Shown: piece by piece, positions 39,114-51,025 of the stretch | How the letters are laid out: each line of letters starts with the position of its first letter | How positions within the stretch are numbered: position 1 is the first letter of the stretch | From: Photorhabdus noenieputensis | GTDB taxonomy: Bacteria > Pseudomonadota > Gammaproteobacteria > Enterobacterales > Enterobacteriaceae | Assembly: GCF_018448935.1 (NCBI RefSeq) | Contig: NZ_RCWC01000010.1 | Coordinates: forward strand, 62,001-126,000 | DNA length: 64,000 nt | Direction: 5' to 3' | Position numbers and translations under genes: made by a program | Notes under the pieces: generated by a model | Told to the model about the DNA's origin: nothing | Seen by the model: only the letters and a program-made list of their open reading frames with translations | Database searches by the model: none

Positions 39114-40007
39114 TCAACAAACATCGCTGTACAAATTTACAACTCTTTCTTCAAACCGAGCAAGTTCCCCTGTTAACGGGACATCAAGCCTAAGCATATA
39201 CGTCACCAGCTTAGGAATACCACCAGCGAATGGTCTTATGGCTATATCGCAATGCCGAGTCAAATTGAGCTGTGACTCTCCCGCCACACCAATCCCATAT
39301 CCAGCAGCCACCAAAGTTAACAAAAGGTCAAAACTGGCAACCTTTTCGGATATACATGGCGCTAACTTTGCATTTTGGAATATAGACAGCACTGGCTCCA
39401 AACATCCCTCATATGCCTCCTGACCACAGATGATCAGTGGATAGCGCGAAAGTTCATCCAACGGCACTGCTTTGTACGCCAAAAGCGGATGCCTGACAGG
39501 AATAGCCGCCACCAATGAATCATACCAAGCTGGCATAGCAATGATGCCATCGCCTGCTGCCGTAGATTGAGCAAATCCCACATCAAAAAGGTTGTCACGT
39601 AATCCGTTCATGTGTTGAGCTAGAGGTATCTCGTGTAAGCGAATGTCCATCCCCGGCTCGTCCTCACGGCATTTTGTTAATAATTCGGCTAACTTGGGTG
39701 GTGTAACGCCATCGGATAAAGCAATACGAAGCTGACTATGGAATCCAGCCGAAACTGCTTTCACACTATCACGAACCTGACCAAGTACGGAAAAGATACG
39801 AGGAGCCTGCTCCAGTAAAATTTCCCCCGCACGTGTGAGCCGGATATTCCTTGTGGTACGCACGAATAACATCGTACCAAGATCAGCTTCCAACTTTTTA
39901 ATTATCCTTGATAGCGGTGATTGTTCTATATGCAGGCGCTCCGCAGCTCTAGCGAAATGTAATTCTTCTGCTACTGCCACAAAGCACCGTAAATGTCGTA
40001 ACTTCAT
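39114..40007 (-). CDS. LysR-family transcriptional regulator
   Basis: This 297-residue protein has the LysR winged helix at the N-terminus (MKLRHLRCFVAVAEELHFAR, helix-turn-helix about residues 18-37, with AAERLHIEQSPLSRIIKKLE). A two-lobe effector domain follows from about residue 90 (LRIALSDGVTPPKLAELL). The class resembles BenM/CatM/CynR-type regulators, but the ligand cannot be told. It is on the opposite strand to the folE-like/PTPS pair and separated from it by 690 bases, so control of that pair is possible rather than proven. Confidence 0.88.
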   Translation of the reverse strand: MKLRHLRCFVAVAEELHFARAAERLHIEQSPLSRIIKKLEADLGTMLFVRTTRNIRLTRAGEILLEQAPRIFSVLGQVRDSVKAVSAGFHSQLRIALSDGVTPPKLAELLTKCREDEPGMDIRLHEIPLAQHMNGLRDNLFDVGFAQSTAAGDGIIAMPAWYDSLVAAIPVRHPLLAYKAVPLDELSRYPLIICGQEAYEGCLEPVLSIFQNAKLAPCISEKVASFDLLLTLVAAGYGIGVAGESQLNLTRHCDIAIRPFAGGIPKLVTYMLRLDVPLTGELARFEERVVNLYSDVC

Positions 40008-40697
40008 ATATATGTAACCTCAATCTTTCGCTAAACAGACTTATGCCTATTCTTTCTGAACGCGCCTTATTTGTTCTTTCAGATCATCTAAATACACATT
40101 CAGTTTTAGTTAGTATTGTCCCGTAGGTTAGATCAGGGGCGACATCTCCCACATTCTCAATTCCGAATTACATAAAACCTCCTTTTAATAAATACGAGAT
40201 AACCAGTCACTTGGTAAGATTTGCCTAGTATTGAAAGAAAAACAGCATCTAATGGTGGTGAAATAGTTCACCATCTGGATGCCGACCCTCAATTCATTAA
40301 TCCATCTAATCAATTATCGCAAAACTGTACGTCAATACATTCACAATAACAATAAGTCTGCTCATTCTTTCTTTAGCTACTTCCTAGAAAGATAGGTATT
40401 AAATATTCATATCAAGAAATTAAAAGAAGCCTAAATAACGGTACAACATATCTAACTTATATGCGCGATTTCACAACTCAACTAAGTGGAACTGAAAAAC
40501 ACGAATTCCAATATCAGCTCACCCAATTAAGACTTAAAAGGTCTTAAAGATGACTGCAAAGGTCATGATACCCGTTACTATTTTATTTAGGATTCAGATA
40601 GTAAGGGGCTAAATACTGGTGATCCGTTAAACAGCAATGTGCATTTTTCTAAACGGATCATAACGAACCATTTAGTGACAATAACGAGGTGCCTACT
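40008..40697. other. Intergenic region between the LysR gene and the folE-like gene
   Basis: About 690 bases with no complete gene. One start-less open stretch (40377-40547) looks like decayed coding sequence. Promoters for the divergent genes must lie here, but no clear -35/-10 pair or known riboswitch (including preQ1) is seen. Confidence 0.5.
40377..40547 (+). pseudogene. Start-less open frame, possible gene remnant
   Basis: The frame is open for 56 codons after a TAG, encoding IKYSYQEIKRSLNNGTTYLT, then YMRDFTTQLSGTEKHEFQYQ and LTQLRLKRS before TAA. The composition is protein-like, and the preceding bases in another frame (SAHSFFSYFLER) could be an earlier part joined by a frameshift. 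The family is unknown. Confidence 0.25.
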
Positions 40698-41393
40698 GTG
40701 GAACCAAGAGATTTGGAAATTTCTACACATGGGTTTGCAGATGGAATATCTATGCAATTAGCAAAAAAACGCGCATTACATGGACCCAATGAGACTCTGA
40801 CCAAAACAGAACTTAACCTTATCATCGATAAAGCTGCTATATCATTCGGAGAATTCCTGACCGCTCTTGGCGTAGACTGGCAAAATGATCCTAACTCAAA
40901 AGACACGCCGAGACGTGTTGCGAAAGCTTATGTACTTGACCTATGGAAAGGTCGATACAAACCAATGGGACCGATCACTACATTTCCGGCAGATAACTAC
41001 GATGGCATTGTATTCGACGGCTGGATCGCTCTCGACTCTATGTGCTCTCACCATCATCAAGCAATCAGGGGCTATGTTCACGTTGCCTATATGCCAAGTC
41101 AACATGGCCGTGTCCTTGGCCTGTCAAAACTAAATCGAATCGTCGAACATTTTGGCAGACGTGGACTCATACAAGAACGACTAACAGCAACAATCCACAA
41201 TGCCATAAACCAAGTCTGCGAAAGGAATCAAGGCGTCGCAGTATTGATCGATGCATCACACAACTGTGTAAGTTGCAGAGGTGTACGCCACCAGAAAAGC
41301 CGGATGAAGACACAAATGTTCTCAGGTGTATTCACCGATGCTAATTCACCTGCTAAGCAAGAGTTCTATGAATTGATTAGAGGTATCGCATGA
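40698..41393 (+). CDS. folE: GTP cyclohydrolase I-like protein (second FolE)
   Basis: The 231-residue protein belongs to the GTP cyclohydrolase I family, which makes 7,8-dihydroneopterin triphosphate from GTP. The zinc motif MCSHHHQAIRG (Cys-His-His) and the second Cys in HNCVSCRGVRHQ are present, as is the substrate helix GLSKLNRIVEHFGRR and the QERLT segment. The N-terminal half matches the family (ISFGEFLTALGVDW ... DTPRRVAKAY). GTG starts are at 40689 and 40698; the latter fits GAGG at 40686-40689. The stop overlaps the next gene (ATGA). Divergence from housekeeping FolE suggests an accessory copy for a special pterin or deazaguanine product. Confidence 0.85.
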   Translation: MEPRDLEISTHGFADGISMQLAKKRALHGPNETLTKTELNLIIDKAAISFGEFLTALGVDWQNDPNSKDTPRRVAKAYVLDLWKGRYKPMGPITTFPADNYDGIVFDGWIALDSMCSHHHQAIRGYVHVAYMPSQHGRVLGLSKLNRIVEHFGRRGLIQERLTATIHNAINQVCERNQGVAVLIDASHNCVSCRGVRHQKSRMKTQMFSGVFTDANSPAKQEFYELIRGIA

Positions 41394-41950
41394 CAATTCA
41401 ATATATTACGCGCAAAGGTTCTTTTGACTCCGCTCATCGTGTCATGAACGAGAGGGTGAAATGCTTCAATATCCACGGACACACTTATCTGTATGAACTA
41501 ACTTTCTCTTTTGAACAGATGCAGCCAATTGGATACGCGATAGATTTCAAAGAGATAAAGCGTATCGGCGCAGCATGGATTGATGAGTATTTGGATCACG
41601 CCTCAATCCTTAATCCCAAGGATGCAAATTTTATATCCGCTGTTCATGCCACGCGCAGTAAATTCAGACTCATGAGCCTAAATCGTAGTGGAGAGTACTG
41701 CAATCCAACCGTTGAGAATATTGCAAAAGAGATATTCCTCACTATGGAAGTTCTTTTTAGTGAATGGGATAACCTCAAAATTCACCACGTCAGACTCTAT
41801 GAAACCCCTAATTGTTTCACAGATTGCAATGCCGATTCAATTCATGAAGAGGAACGCAGCGCATTTCTCAGCCAACGGTTCGAAGAACTGAAAGCTTATT
41901 CACAAACAATGGGTCGGTTTGAATATGACTCAAGAAATATTATTACATAA
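41390..41950 (+). CDS. 6-pyruvoyl-tetrahydropterin synthase/QueD-family protein
   Basis: This 186-residue protein has the zinc and catalytic motifs of the PTPS/QueD fold: His in GSFDSAHRV, the Cys-x-x-x-His-x-His motif in CFNIHGHTYLYEL (about residues 25-37), and a C-terminal EIHHVRLYET-like segment (LKIHHVRLYETPNC). The fold uses dihydroneopterin triphosphate made by GTP cyclohydrolase I, encoded just upstream and translationally coupled by ATGA. It is much longer than E. coli QueD (121), with an insertion around residues 75-105 and a C-terminal extension, so the product (6-carboxy-tetrahydropterin, 6-pyruvoyl-tetrahydropterin or other) is open. No queE or queC lies nearby. Confidence 0.82.
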   Translation: MTIQYITRKGSFDSAHRVMNERVKCFNIHGHTYLYELTFSFEQMQPIGYAIDFKEIKRIGAAWIDEYLDHASILNPKDANFISAVHATRSKFRLMSLNRSGEYCNPTVENIAKEIFLTMEVLFSEWDNLKIHHVRLYETPNCFTDCNADSIHEEERSAFLSQRFEELKAYSQTMGRFEYDSRNIIT

Positions 41951-42157
41951 GATTCCACTTATAGACGCTTATCTTATAAAGCAATAAACCACAGTGAATG
42001 GGTGTAACGAAGACTTACCAATATAAACAACGATATCTTACGGCCAACAACCTTGTTATCGATGAACTGGAAGATACCGTAGCCAAAAAGCAATGAAACA
42101 GAGGAAAAATAACAAATGAAAGAATAAGTTAGCAGTAACTTGCAATAAGGTTGCAAG

Positions 42158-42553
42158 TTACTGGATAACAGCCGCCGCTTTAAAAATATATTCTTTGAAT
42201 AGCAACGCCAGCGCCGCGGCAACAATAAACCATTGAAGTCGATCAAATTTACCTTCAAGTTTATCAAAACGTTTATCTATAGATTCAAAACGCTTATCCA
42301 TAACATCGAAACGTTTATCTATAGATTCGAAGCGCCTATCTATTAATTCGAATCTCTTCTCAACAGATTCAAAGCGTTTATCAATAGATTCGAAACACTT
42401 ATCAAGTGACGCAAAGTTAGCCTCAGCCTCACGGCGCAGATTATCCACGCTTTCCTGAGTTGCAAGATGCTGCATATTCTGCCCGCGATGCAAGAGAGCA
42501 TTTAACACATCACTCGTACTAAACTCTATTTTTTTATCATCTGAGCTACTCAT
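42158..42553 (-). CDS. Heptad-repeat coiled-coil protein with C-terminal membrane anchor
   Basis: This 131-residue protein has a polar N-terminus, then eight or nine consecutive seven-residue units of the type R-F-E-S-I-D-K (about residues 46-105). It ends with one membrane helix (WFIVAAALALLFKEYIF). The repeats imply a long parallel coiled coil projecting from the membrane, and the DNA is correspondingly repetitive. It resembles DUF1640- or Bdr-like coiled-coil proteins in architecture only. The function is unknown. The repeats make length variation between strains likely. Confidence 0.75.
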   Translation of the reverse strand: MSSSDDKKIEFSTSDVLNALLHRGQNMQHLATQESVDNLRREAEANFASLDKCFESIDKRFESVEKRFELIDRRFESIDKRFDVMDKRFESIDKRFDKLEGKFDRLQWFIVAAALALLFKEYIFKAAAVIQ

Positions 42554-42820
42554 CTTTTACCCCCTCTCCCTATCAGACAGAACGAATATTAACCCCAGTA
42601 TACACTCTGCTATATGTGACTTGCAAAATTTCACGCTTAATAAAACAACAATATATACCTTAAATCATTGAGATTTTCCAATTAAGACCATAAAGCATAA
42701 AAAGGTAAAAATAACAGGTAATTACCTGAAAATAGAATGAAACTAAAAAGCATGACGTAAAGTAAGTACGTTTATTGCCACTATTTTTGAGAATTTTACA
42801 GCAAAAACCTCTGTAAACTC

Positions 42821-42851
42821 AGAAAACCCCACGGCAGCATTAGCTACCGTG
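42821..42851 (-). terminator. Terminator of icd
   Basis: On the minus strand CACGGTAGC (42851-42843) pairs with GCTGCCGTG (42838-42830), one mismatch, 4-nt loop, followed by GGTTTTCT. It ends icd, 22 bases after its stop. Confidence 0.8.
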
Positions 42852-42872
42852 AAGTTTTCGCAAGATGACAGA

Positions 42873-44126
42873 TTACATATGCTGGATAATCGCGTCACCA
42901 AATTCGCTACATTTCAGCAATTTAGCGCCTTCCATCAGACGTTCGAAATCATAAGTCACGGTCTTCGCGGCAATCGCGCCTTCCATACCTTTAACAATCA
43001 GATCTGCGGCTTCTGTCCACCCCATGTGACGCAACATCATCTCAGCGGAAAGGATCACAGAACCTGGATTCACCTTATCCTGACCGGCATATTTAGGTGC
43101 TGTACCATGAGTTGCTTCAAACAGAGCACATTCATCACCGATGTTTGCTCCCGGAGCGATACCGATACCCCCCACCTGAGCAGCCAGCGCATCAGAAATG
43201 TAGTCACCATTCAGGTTCATACAGGCGATAACATCATATTCAGCAGGACGCAGCAGAATCTGTTGTAAAAACGCATCTGCGATGACATCTTTGACAATGA
43301 TCTCTTTACCGTTTTTCGGATTCTTAATTTTCACCCAAGGGCCGCCATCCAACAGTTCACCGCCGAACTCTTCACGAGCAAGCTGGTAACCCCAGTCTTT
43401 GAAAGCACCCTCGGTGAACTTCATAATGTTGCCTTTGTGAACCAGAGTGACAGATTCACGGTCATTATCAATGGCATATTCGATGGCAGCACGAACTAAG
43501 CGTTTAGTACCCTCTTCAGAACAGGGTTTCACACCGATACCACATTGCTGTGGGAAACGGATTTTATTTACGCCCATCTCTTCTTGCAGGAATTTGATCA
43601 CTTTATCCGCTTCGGCAGACCCCGCTTTCCATTCAATACCGGCGTAAATATCTTCTGCGTTTTCACGGAAAATAACCATGTCAGTCAATTCAGGTTGTTT
43701 AACCGGACTTGGCGTACCCTGGTAGTAACGAACAGGACGAAGGCAGACATACAGATCTAGTTGCTGACGCAATGCTACGTTCAGAGAACGAATACCGCCC
43801 CCAACCGGCGTCGTCAGAGGACCTTTAATGGCTACGCGATATTCACGGATCAGATCCAATGTTTCATCCGGCAACCAAACATCTTTACCGTATACATGGG
43901 TAGATTTTTCACCGGTGTAGATTTCCATCCAGGAAATTTTACGCTCACCCTGATAGGCTTTCTGAACCGCTGCATCGACTACTTTCAACATTGCAGGGGT
44001 AACATCGACACCAATCCCATCCCCTTCGATATAAGGGATGACCGGGTTATTCGGAACAACCAGTTTACCTTTAGCGTCGACTGTTATTTTTTTACCTTCC
44101 GCCGGAATAACTACTTTGCTTTCCAT
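42873..44126 (-). CDS. icd: Isocitrate dehydrogenase (NADP+)
   Basis: Icd oxidatively decarboxylates isocitrate to 2-oxoglutarate in the TCA cycle. The 417 residues match E. coli (416). The phosphorylatable serine of the AceK switch is in [20 protein letters not shown] (about residue 113-114), and the metal/substrate region [18 protein letters not shown] is intact. AGGAGAGG lies before the ATG. It is divergent from rluE, as in E. coli. In E. coli the icd 3' end is the attachment site of lambdoid elements; here the flank contains accessory remnants but no visible repeat of the icd end. Confidence 0.97.
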   Translation of the reverse strand: MESKVVIPAEGKKITVDAKGKLVVPNNPVIPYIEGDGIGVDVTPAMLKVVDAAVQKAYQGERKISWMEIYTGEKSTHVYGKDVWLPDETLDLIREYRVAIKGPLTTPVGGGIRSLNVALRQQLDLYVCLRPVRYYQGTPSPVKQPELTDMVIFRENAEDIYAGIEWKAGSAEADKVIKFLQEEMGVNKIRFPQQCGIGVKPCSEEGTKRLVRAAIEYAIDNDRESVTLVHKGNIMKFTEGAFKDWGYQLAREEFGGELLDGGPWVKIKNPKNGKEIIVKDVIADAFLQQILLRPAEYDVIACMNLNGDYISDALAAQVGGIGIAPGANIGDECALFEATHGTAPKYAGQDKVNPGSVILSAEMMLRHMGWTEAADLIVKGMEGAIAAKTVTYDFERLMEGAKLLKCSEFGDAIIQHM

Positions 44127-44265
44127 TAACCTCTCCTTTCAAGTAAGCGTAATACCTTGTTAATTTTTTGTAAGGGACGTGTCAATACTACTTGAATATT
44201 CTGCGAACGCCAATTGATAGCAGACTAATGTATAATACCCCTTCCATTTTATGCAGTGATCTATA

Positions 44266-44895
44266 ATGACAAATTTCACCATTAAAAAACACAGACTTAA
44301 CCGATTCAGCCAAAGAAAAATATCACATTCTGCCAAAAAACCAACCGCACCTCGTCGAGTGTTGATATTTAACAAACCTTACGATGTTTTACCCCAGTTC
44401 ACTGATGAAATGGGCAGAACAACACTAAAAGACTTTATCCCGTTCCCAAATGTGTATGCTGCCGGGCGTTTAGACCGTGACAGTGAAGGATTATTAATTC
44501 TGACCAATGACGGCAAACTTCAAGCACAGCTCACCCAACCAAATAAGAAAACAGCCAAAGTTTATTATGTGCAAGTTGAAGGCATTCCAGATGAAGCTTC
44601 TCTCGATAAGTTACGCAATGGCATCATATTAAAGGATGGGCCTACCCTACCCGCAGGTGCCGAGTTAGTTCATGAACCAACATGGCTTTGGCGTCGCCAG
44701 CCACCAATTCGTGAACGTAAAAATATTCCAGTAAGCTGGTTAAAAATAACACTTTATGAAGGCCGAAATCGTCAAGTGCGCAGAATGACAGCACATATCG
44801 GTTTCCCCACACTTCGGCTAATTCGTTTTAGTATGGGAAACTTGCAATTAGGCAAGATGCAACCCGGTGAATGGAAGGAGATCAATTTTGTTTAG
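44266..44895 (+). CDS. rluE: 23S rRNA pseudouridine(2457) synthase RluE
   Basis: RluE converts U2457 of 23S rRNA to pseudouridine. The 209-residue protein has a basic N-terminal extension and the catalytic aspartate motif [19 protein letters not shown] (about residues 65-83). The RsuA-family motifs [13 protein letters not shown] and [20 protein letters not shown] are present. It has no S4 domain, as expected for RluE. Its end overlaps the nudJ start by 8 bases. It leads the rluE-nudJ-mnmA-hflD-purB cluster, the same order as E. coli. Confidence 0.95.
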   Translation: MTNFTIKKHRLNRFSQRKISHSAKKPTAPRRVLIFNKPYDVLPQFTDEMGRTTLKDFIPFPNVYAAGRLDRDSEGLLILTNDGKLQAQLTQPNKKTAKVYYVQVEGIPDEASLDKLRNGIILKDGPTLPAGAELVHEPTWLWRRQPPIRERKNIPVSWLKITLYEGRNRQVRRMTAHIGFPTLRLIRFSMGNLQLGKMQPGEWKEINFV

Positions 44896-45337
44896 CCCCC
44901 ACGTCACAGTTGCCTGTGTTGTCCATGCCCAGAATAAATTCCTGGTCGTTGAAGAGACAATCAATGGCAAAACATTATGGAATCAACCCGCTGGTCATCT
45001 TGAGGCTGATGAAACATTGTTACAAGCGGCGGAACGCGAATTATGGGAAGAGACCGGCATTCAGGCTAAACCACAAGCACTACTGAAAGTTCATCAGTGG
45101 GTTGCACCAGACGGTACCCCCTTTATCCGTTTTCTGTTTCTGGTTGAAGTGGAACAACAAACTGTAGCCAATCCACAAGACCGTGATATTGACTGTTGCC
45201 ATTGGGTTACAGCCGAACAAATATTCAGTAGTCATTGTCTTCGTTCTCCACTCGTCGCAGAAAGTATCCGCTGTTACCTGCAAAACGAAAAATATCCTCT
45301 CACCCTATTGGATAGTTATGTTTCTCCGTTTATTTAA
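44888..45337 (+). CDS. nudJ: Nudix phosphatase NudJ (HMP-PP phosphatase)
   Basis: NudJ hydrolyses hydroxymethylpyrimidine pyrophosphate and other nucleoside di- and triphosphates. The Nudix box G-x5-E-x7-R-E-U-x-E-E-x-G-U is seen in [20 protein letters not shown] (about residues 37-56, then TGI). I start at TTG (44888) because AAGGAG lies 7 bases before it and the resulting N-terminus [20 protein letters not shown] aligns with E. coli NudJ; the open frame from 44867 (GTG) would start before that site. The product has 149 residues (153 in E. coli). It overlaps rluE by 8 bases. Confidence 0.92.
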   Translation: MFSPHVTVACVVHAQNKFLVVEETINGKTLWNQPAGHLEADETLLQAAERELWEETGIQAKPQALLKVHQWVAPDGTPFIRFLFLVEVEQQTVANPQDRDIDCCHWVTAEQIFSSHCLRSPLVAESIRCYLQNEKYPLTLLDSYVSPFI

Positions 45338-45421
45338 TGACAAAACAGTAATACGTTTGATGCACCCCTGTCTGCAACGTGTTAAAGTACGGCGCTTGTT
45401 TTTTTCTCCAGTGAGATTCCC

Positions 45422-46525
45422 ATGTCAGATAACAGCCAGAAAAAAGTCATTGTCGGCATGTCCGGCGGTGTAGATTCCTCCGTTTCCGCCTATTTGCTAC
45501 AACAGCAAGGCTATCAAGTGGCTGGCTTGTTCATGAAGAATTGGGAAGAGGACGATGATGAAGAGTACTGTTCAGCCGCGACTGATCTGGCTGATGCCCA
45601 ATCCGTTTGCGATAAGTTGGGCATCGAACTTCATACCGTCAATTTTGCTGCCGAATATTGGGACAATGTTTTCGAGCATTTTCTCTCTGAATATCGCGCG
45701 GGCAGAACGCCTAACCCAGATATTCTATGCAACAAAGAAATTAAGTTTAAGGCATTTCTGGAATTCGCTGCTGAGGATTTAGGCGCGGATTACATCGCAA
45801 CAGGTCATTATGTCCGTCGCAAAGATATTAACGGTAAAAGCCAATTATTGCGTGGGCTGGATAACAATAAAGACCAAAGCTATTTCTTATACACTCTGAG
45901 CCACCAGCAAATTGCTCAAAGCCTATTTCCTATCGGTGAACTGGAAAAACCGGAGGTTCGTCGTATCGCCGAAAAAATCGGTCTGGTGACGGCAAAGAAA
46001 AAAGATTCCACCGGTATCTGTTTTATTGGTGAGCGCAAATTCCGTGATTTCCTTGGCCGTTATTTACCTGCCAAACCGGGCCCGATTATGACTGTAGATG
46101 GAGAAGCCCTCGGTGAACATCAAGGGCTGATGTACCACACGTTGGGCCAACGTAAAGGTTTAGGCATCGGTGGTACGAAAGAGGGCAGCGAAGAGCCGTG
46201 GTATGTCATAGATAAAGATGTCCAGAACAATATCCTGATCGTGGCTCAGGGGCATGAACACCCTCGTTTAATGTCTACCGGCCTTATCGCTCAGCAACTT
46301 CATTGGGTTGACAGAGAGACATTAACTGAAAAAATCCATTGCGTCGTCAAAACACGTTATCGTCAGCAGGATATTCCTTGCACTGTCACCCCCATAAACG
46401 AAGATAAAATTGAAGTCCGTTTTGCTAACCCTGTCGCCGCAGTCACCCCCGGCCAATCAGCCGTCTTTTATCAGGGTGAAGTTTGTCTTGGCGGCAGCGT
46501 GATTGAACAACGTTTGCAGGAGTAA
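45422..46525 (+). CDS. mnmA: tRNA 2-thiouridine(34) synthase MnmA
   Basis: MnmA is the ATP-dependent thiolase that puts sulfur on U34 of tRNA for Lys, Glu and Gln, using a persulfide from the Tus relay. The 367-residue protein has the PP-loop motif [14 protein letters not shown] (about residues 13-26). The two catalytic cysteines lie in [12 protein letters not shown] (about residue 102) and [10 protein letters not shown] (about 199), and both are kept. The length equals E. coli within one residue. hflD begins 2 bases after the stop, so the two are likely co-transcribed. Confidence 0.97.
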   Translation: MSDNSQKKVIVGMSGGVDSSVSAYLLQQQGYQVAGLFMKNWEEDDDEEYCSAATDLADAQSVCDKLGIELHTVNFAAEYWDNVFEHFLSEYRAGRTPNPDILCNKEIKFKAFLEFAAEDLGADYIATGHYVRRKDINGKSQLLRGLDNNKDQSYFLYTLSHQQIAQSLFPIGELEKPEVRRIAEKIGLVTAKKKDSTGICFIGERKFRDFLGRYLPAKPGPIMTVDGEALGEHQGLMYHTLGQRKGLGIGGTKEGSEEPWYVIDKDVQNNILIVAQGHEHPRLMSTGLIAQQLHWVDRETLTEKIHCVVKTRYRQQDIPCTVTPINEDKIEVRFANPVAAVTPGQSAVFYQGEVCLGGSVIEQRLQE

Positions 46526-46527
46526 TT

Positions 46528-48548
<2,021 letters not shown>

Positions 48549-48556
48549 TTTATATT

Positions 48557-48585
48557 CAACAGACGGATAAAACATCCGTCTGTTG
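48557..48585. terminator. Hairpin terminator after purB
   Basis: CAACAGACGGAT (48557-48568) pairs perfectly with ATCCGTCTGTTG (48574-48585) around a 5-nt AAAAC loop. The T-run is poor, so it may also stabilise the mRNA. Confidence 0.75.
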
Positions 48586-48790
48586 CTATCCTTATATAAA
48601 CCAATCCCAAACATACTTTAAAGTTATATTCTCTATTTCTACTTAACGTCTTGCTGTTACAGATCCATGTATCTAACATGTTCAGCCAGAACCATTGCAT
48701 TGAATTTTTTACCGGCAGTTTTGTCTATATAACAGTCCGAATGAATTGATTATTACAATACTGCCTGCTGGAGTTGAGAAGGACTATTCC

Positions 48791-49459
48791 ATGCGGATAT
48801 TGATCGTTGAAGACAACATGTTACTGCGTCACCATTTAACGGTACAGCTTCGTGATACCGGTCATCTAGTTGATGCTGCGGCAAACGCCAAAGAAGCCGA
48901 TTATTACCTGGTCGAGAGCGAACCCGATATTGCCATTGTTGATCTTGGTTTGCCCGGAGAAGATGGGCTGAGTTTGATCCGCCGCTGGCGCCAAAGAGAT
49001 GAAAAACTCCCCATTCTTGTTCTGACCGCCCGCGAAAGCTGGCAAGAAAAAGTCACGGTTCTTGATGCAGGAGCGGATGATTATGTTACCAAACCCTTTC
49101 ATCTTGAAGAAATTATTGCCCGTATGCAGGCACTCCTACGCCGTAATAATGGGCTGGTTTCTCAGATTATTGAATTTCCACCTTTCAAAATTGATCTGTC
49201 ACGTAAGGAATTAACAGTTTATGGTGGGAACGTCAAACTAACAGCGTTTGAATACCGAATCATTGAAATACTGATGTGTAATAGCGACAAAGTTGTCACT
49301 AAAGAGTCATTAATGCGCCAATTATATCCCGATGCTGAACTGCGCGAAGGCCACTCCATCGATGTTTTAATCGGCCGCTTAAGGAAGAAAATATTAGATA
49401 TCTGGCCCTATGAAGCTATCGTAACTGTTCGTGGTCAGGGCTATCGCTTTGATGTGTAA
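48791..49459 (+). CDS. phoP: Response regulator PhoP
   Basis: PhoP is the OmpR-class regulator of magnesium, acid and antimicrobial-peptide responses, needed for virulence in many enterobacteria. The 222-residue protein has the receiver with [11 protein letters not shown], the phospho-acceptor Asp in [12 protein letters not shown], the conserved Lys in [11 protein letters not shown], and a C-terminal winged helix ending [11 protein letters not shown] use the ATG at 48791, which gives the E. coli-like MRILIVEDN; 45 bases of the open frame upstream are ignored. The 3' end overlaps the phoQ start by 8 bases. Known targets elsewhere include pagP and mgrB, both in this window. Confidence 0.96.
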   Translation: MRILIVEDNMLLRHHLTVQLRDTGHLVDAAANAKEADYYLVESEPDIAIVDLGLPGEDGLSLIRRWRQRDEKLPILVLTARESWQEKVTVLDAGADDYVTKPFHLEEIIARMQALLRRNNGLVSQIIEFPPFKIDLSRKELTVYGGNVKLTAFEYRIIEILMCNSDKVVTKESLMRQLYPDAELREGHSIDVLIGRLRKKILDIWPYEAIVTVRGQGYRFDV

Positions 49460-50942
49460 AACTTTCATAGGTAAAAAAGTGCTTAAGCACAAAAAGCAGC
49501 CTTTCTCACTGCGTACCCGGTTTTTAATGGCAACTGCTGCGGTTATTCTTGCCCTTACCATGTCTTACGGCATTGTTGCCATTGTCGGTTATCTGGTCAG
49601 TTTTGATAAAACTGCTTATACACTGCTACGCAGTCAGAGTAACCTATTTTTTAGCCTTGCTCAGTGGAATAATAATAAGCTGGATATCTCAGTACCCCCT
49701 AATTTCACACTGAATAACCCATCATTAGTTCTGATTTATAACAACAAAGGCACCATCCTCTGGCGCCAACGCCATATCCCAAAAGTCGAAAACTCTATTC
49801 CTAGCGAATGGTTAAAAGAAGACGGCTTATATGAGCTGGGTACTGACTTAAAAAGCAGTCGTGACTTGCTAAAAAACTCGGCCAACACACAAGGGCAATT
49901 AGGTAAACTTGATGCACTTGACGAAAATGAAGATAACGAACTAACCCACTCCGTTTCCGTCAACAGATACAGCGCAACAGCTCATTTACCAGCATTAACT
50001 ATTGTAGTCATCGATACCATCCCACAAGATTTACAAAAAGCGATTATGGTGTGGGAATGGTTCGGTTATGTCTTGATTGCCAATCTTATTCTGGTTATCC
50101 CATTGATCTGGCTGGCGGCACATTGGAGCTTACGGCCAATTAAATCGCTTATTCATCAGATCAGTTCGTTAGAAAAAGGTGAACGGGAAAAACTGGATGA
50201 AAATCCACCGACAGAGTTACGGGGGCTAGTTCGCAACCTCAATGTGTTGCTCAATAATGAACGTAACCGCTATACCAAATACCGGACAACACTCGCTGAT
50301 CTAACACACAGCTTGAAAACACCACTGGCTGTTTTGCAATCAACTCTCCGTTCTTTACGTGACAGTAAACAAATGACTATTCAGCAGGCAGAACCTATCA
50401 TGCTGGAACAAATTGGCCGTATTTCTCAGCAGATAGGCTATTATCTACATCGAGCCAGTATGCGCAGTGAACATAGCGCCATTATGCGGAAAGTTTCTTC
50501 TATTCCTGCTTTACTGGATAGCCTGTGTAGCGCTTTAACAAAAGTCTATCAGCGTAAAGGGGTCAGTCTCACGTTAGATGTCTCACCGGAGATCACCTGG
50601 CTTGGTGAGAAAAATGACTTTATGGAAGTCATGGGTAATGTGCTGGAAAACGCCTGTAAATATTGTCTTAAATTTGTTGAGATCTCTGTGGCAATCGATC
50701 ATGATTCGGTCATTATTATTGTCGATGACGATGGTCCTGGAGTGCCAATTGAAAAACGAGAAATGATTTTCCAGCGAGGCCAACGTGTTGATACTTTGAA
50801 GCCCGGTCAAGGGCTAGGATTGTCAATTGCTTCTGAAATTATCGAACAATATAAAGGTGATATCAGTATCAGTGACAGCCCACTTGGTGGTGCCAGAATT
50901 TGCGTTATATTCCGATGCCAGCAAATTAATGATGACGATTAG
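49452..50942 (+). CDS. phoQ: Sensor histidine kinase PhoQ
   Basis: PhoQ senses low divalent cations, acidity and cationic peptides in the periplasm and controls PhoP. It has an N-terminal membrane helix, a periplasmic sensor domain with an acidic cluster ([17 protein letters not shown], about residues 155-171), and a second helix (about 200-222). The cytosolic part has HAMP, H-box [15 protein letters not shown]-box [13 protein letters not shown] and G-box [12 protein letters not shown]. From ATG 49452 it has 496 residues. A GTG at 49479, with AGG upstream, would give 487, closer to E. coli (486), so the exact start is open. MgrB, its inhibitor, is encoded at 30.5 kb. Confidence 0.95.
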   Translation: MCKTFIGKKVLKHKKQPFSLRTRFLMATAAVILALTMSYGIVAIVGYLVSFDKTAYTLLRSQSNLFFSLAQWNNNKLDISVPPNFTLNNPSLVLIYNNKGTILWRQRHIPKVENSIPSEWLKEDGLYELGTDLKSSRDLLKNSANTQGQLGKLDALDENEDNELTHSVSVNRYSATAHLPALTIVVIDTIPQDLQKAIMVWEWFGYVLIANLILVIPLIWLAAHWSLRPIKSLIHQISSLEKGEREKLDENPPTELRGLVRNLNVLLNNERNRYTKYRTTLADLTHSLKTPLAVLQSTLRSLRDSKQMTIQQAEPIMLEQIGRISQQIGYYLHRASMRSEHSAIMRKVSSIPALLDSLCSALTKVYQRKGVSLTLDVSPEITWLGEKNDFMEVMGNVLENACKYCLKFVEISVAIDHDSVIIIVDDDGPGVPIEKREMIFQRGQRVDTLKPGQGLGLSIASEIIEQYKGDISISDSPLGGARICVIFRCQQINDDD

Positions 50943-51025
50943 TTAAATATGCCAATGCAGTCTGATACTGGATGCAACTATTCGTTATAATACCCTGAAA
51001 TTCACTTCACACTCAGGATGTCACT

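Noticed and set aside
40008-40697. preQ1 riboswitch before the folE-like/PTPS pair
   Set aside because: No AGAGGTTCTAGC-type loop or CCTC/AAAAAACTAA pairing was found.
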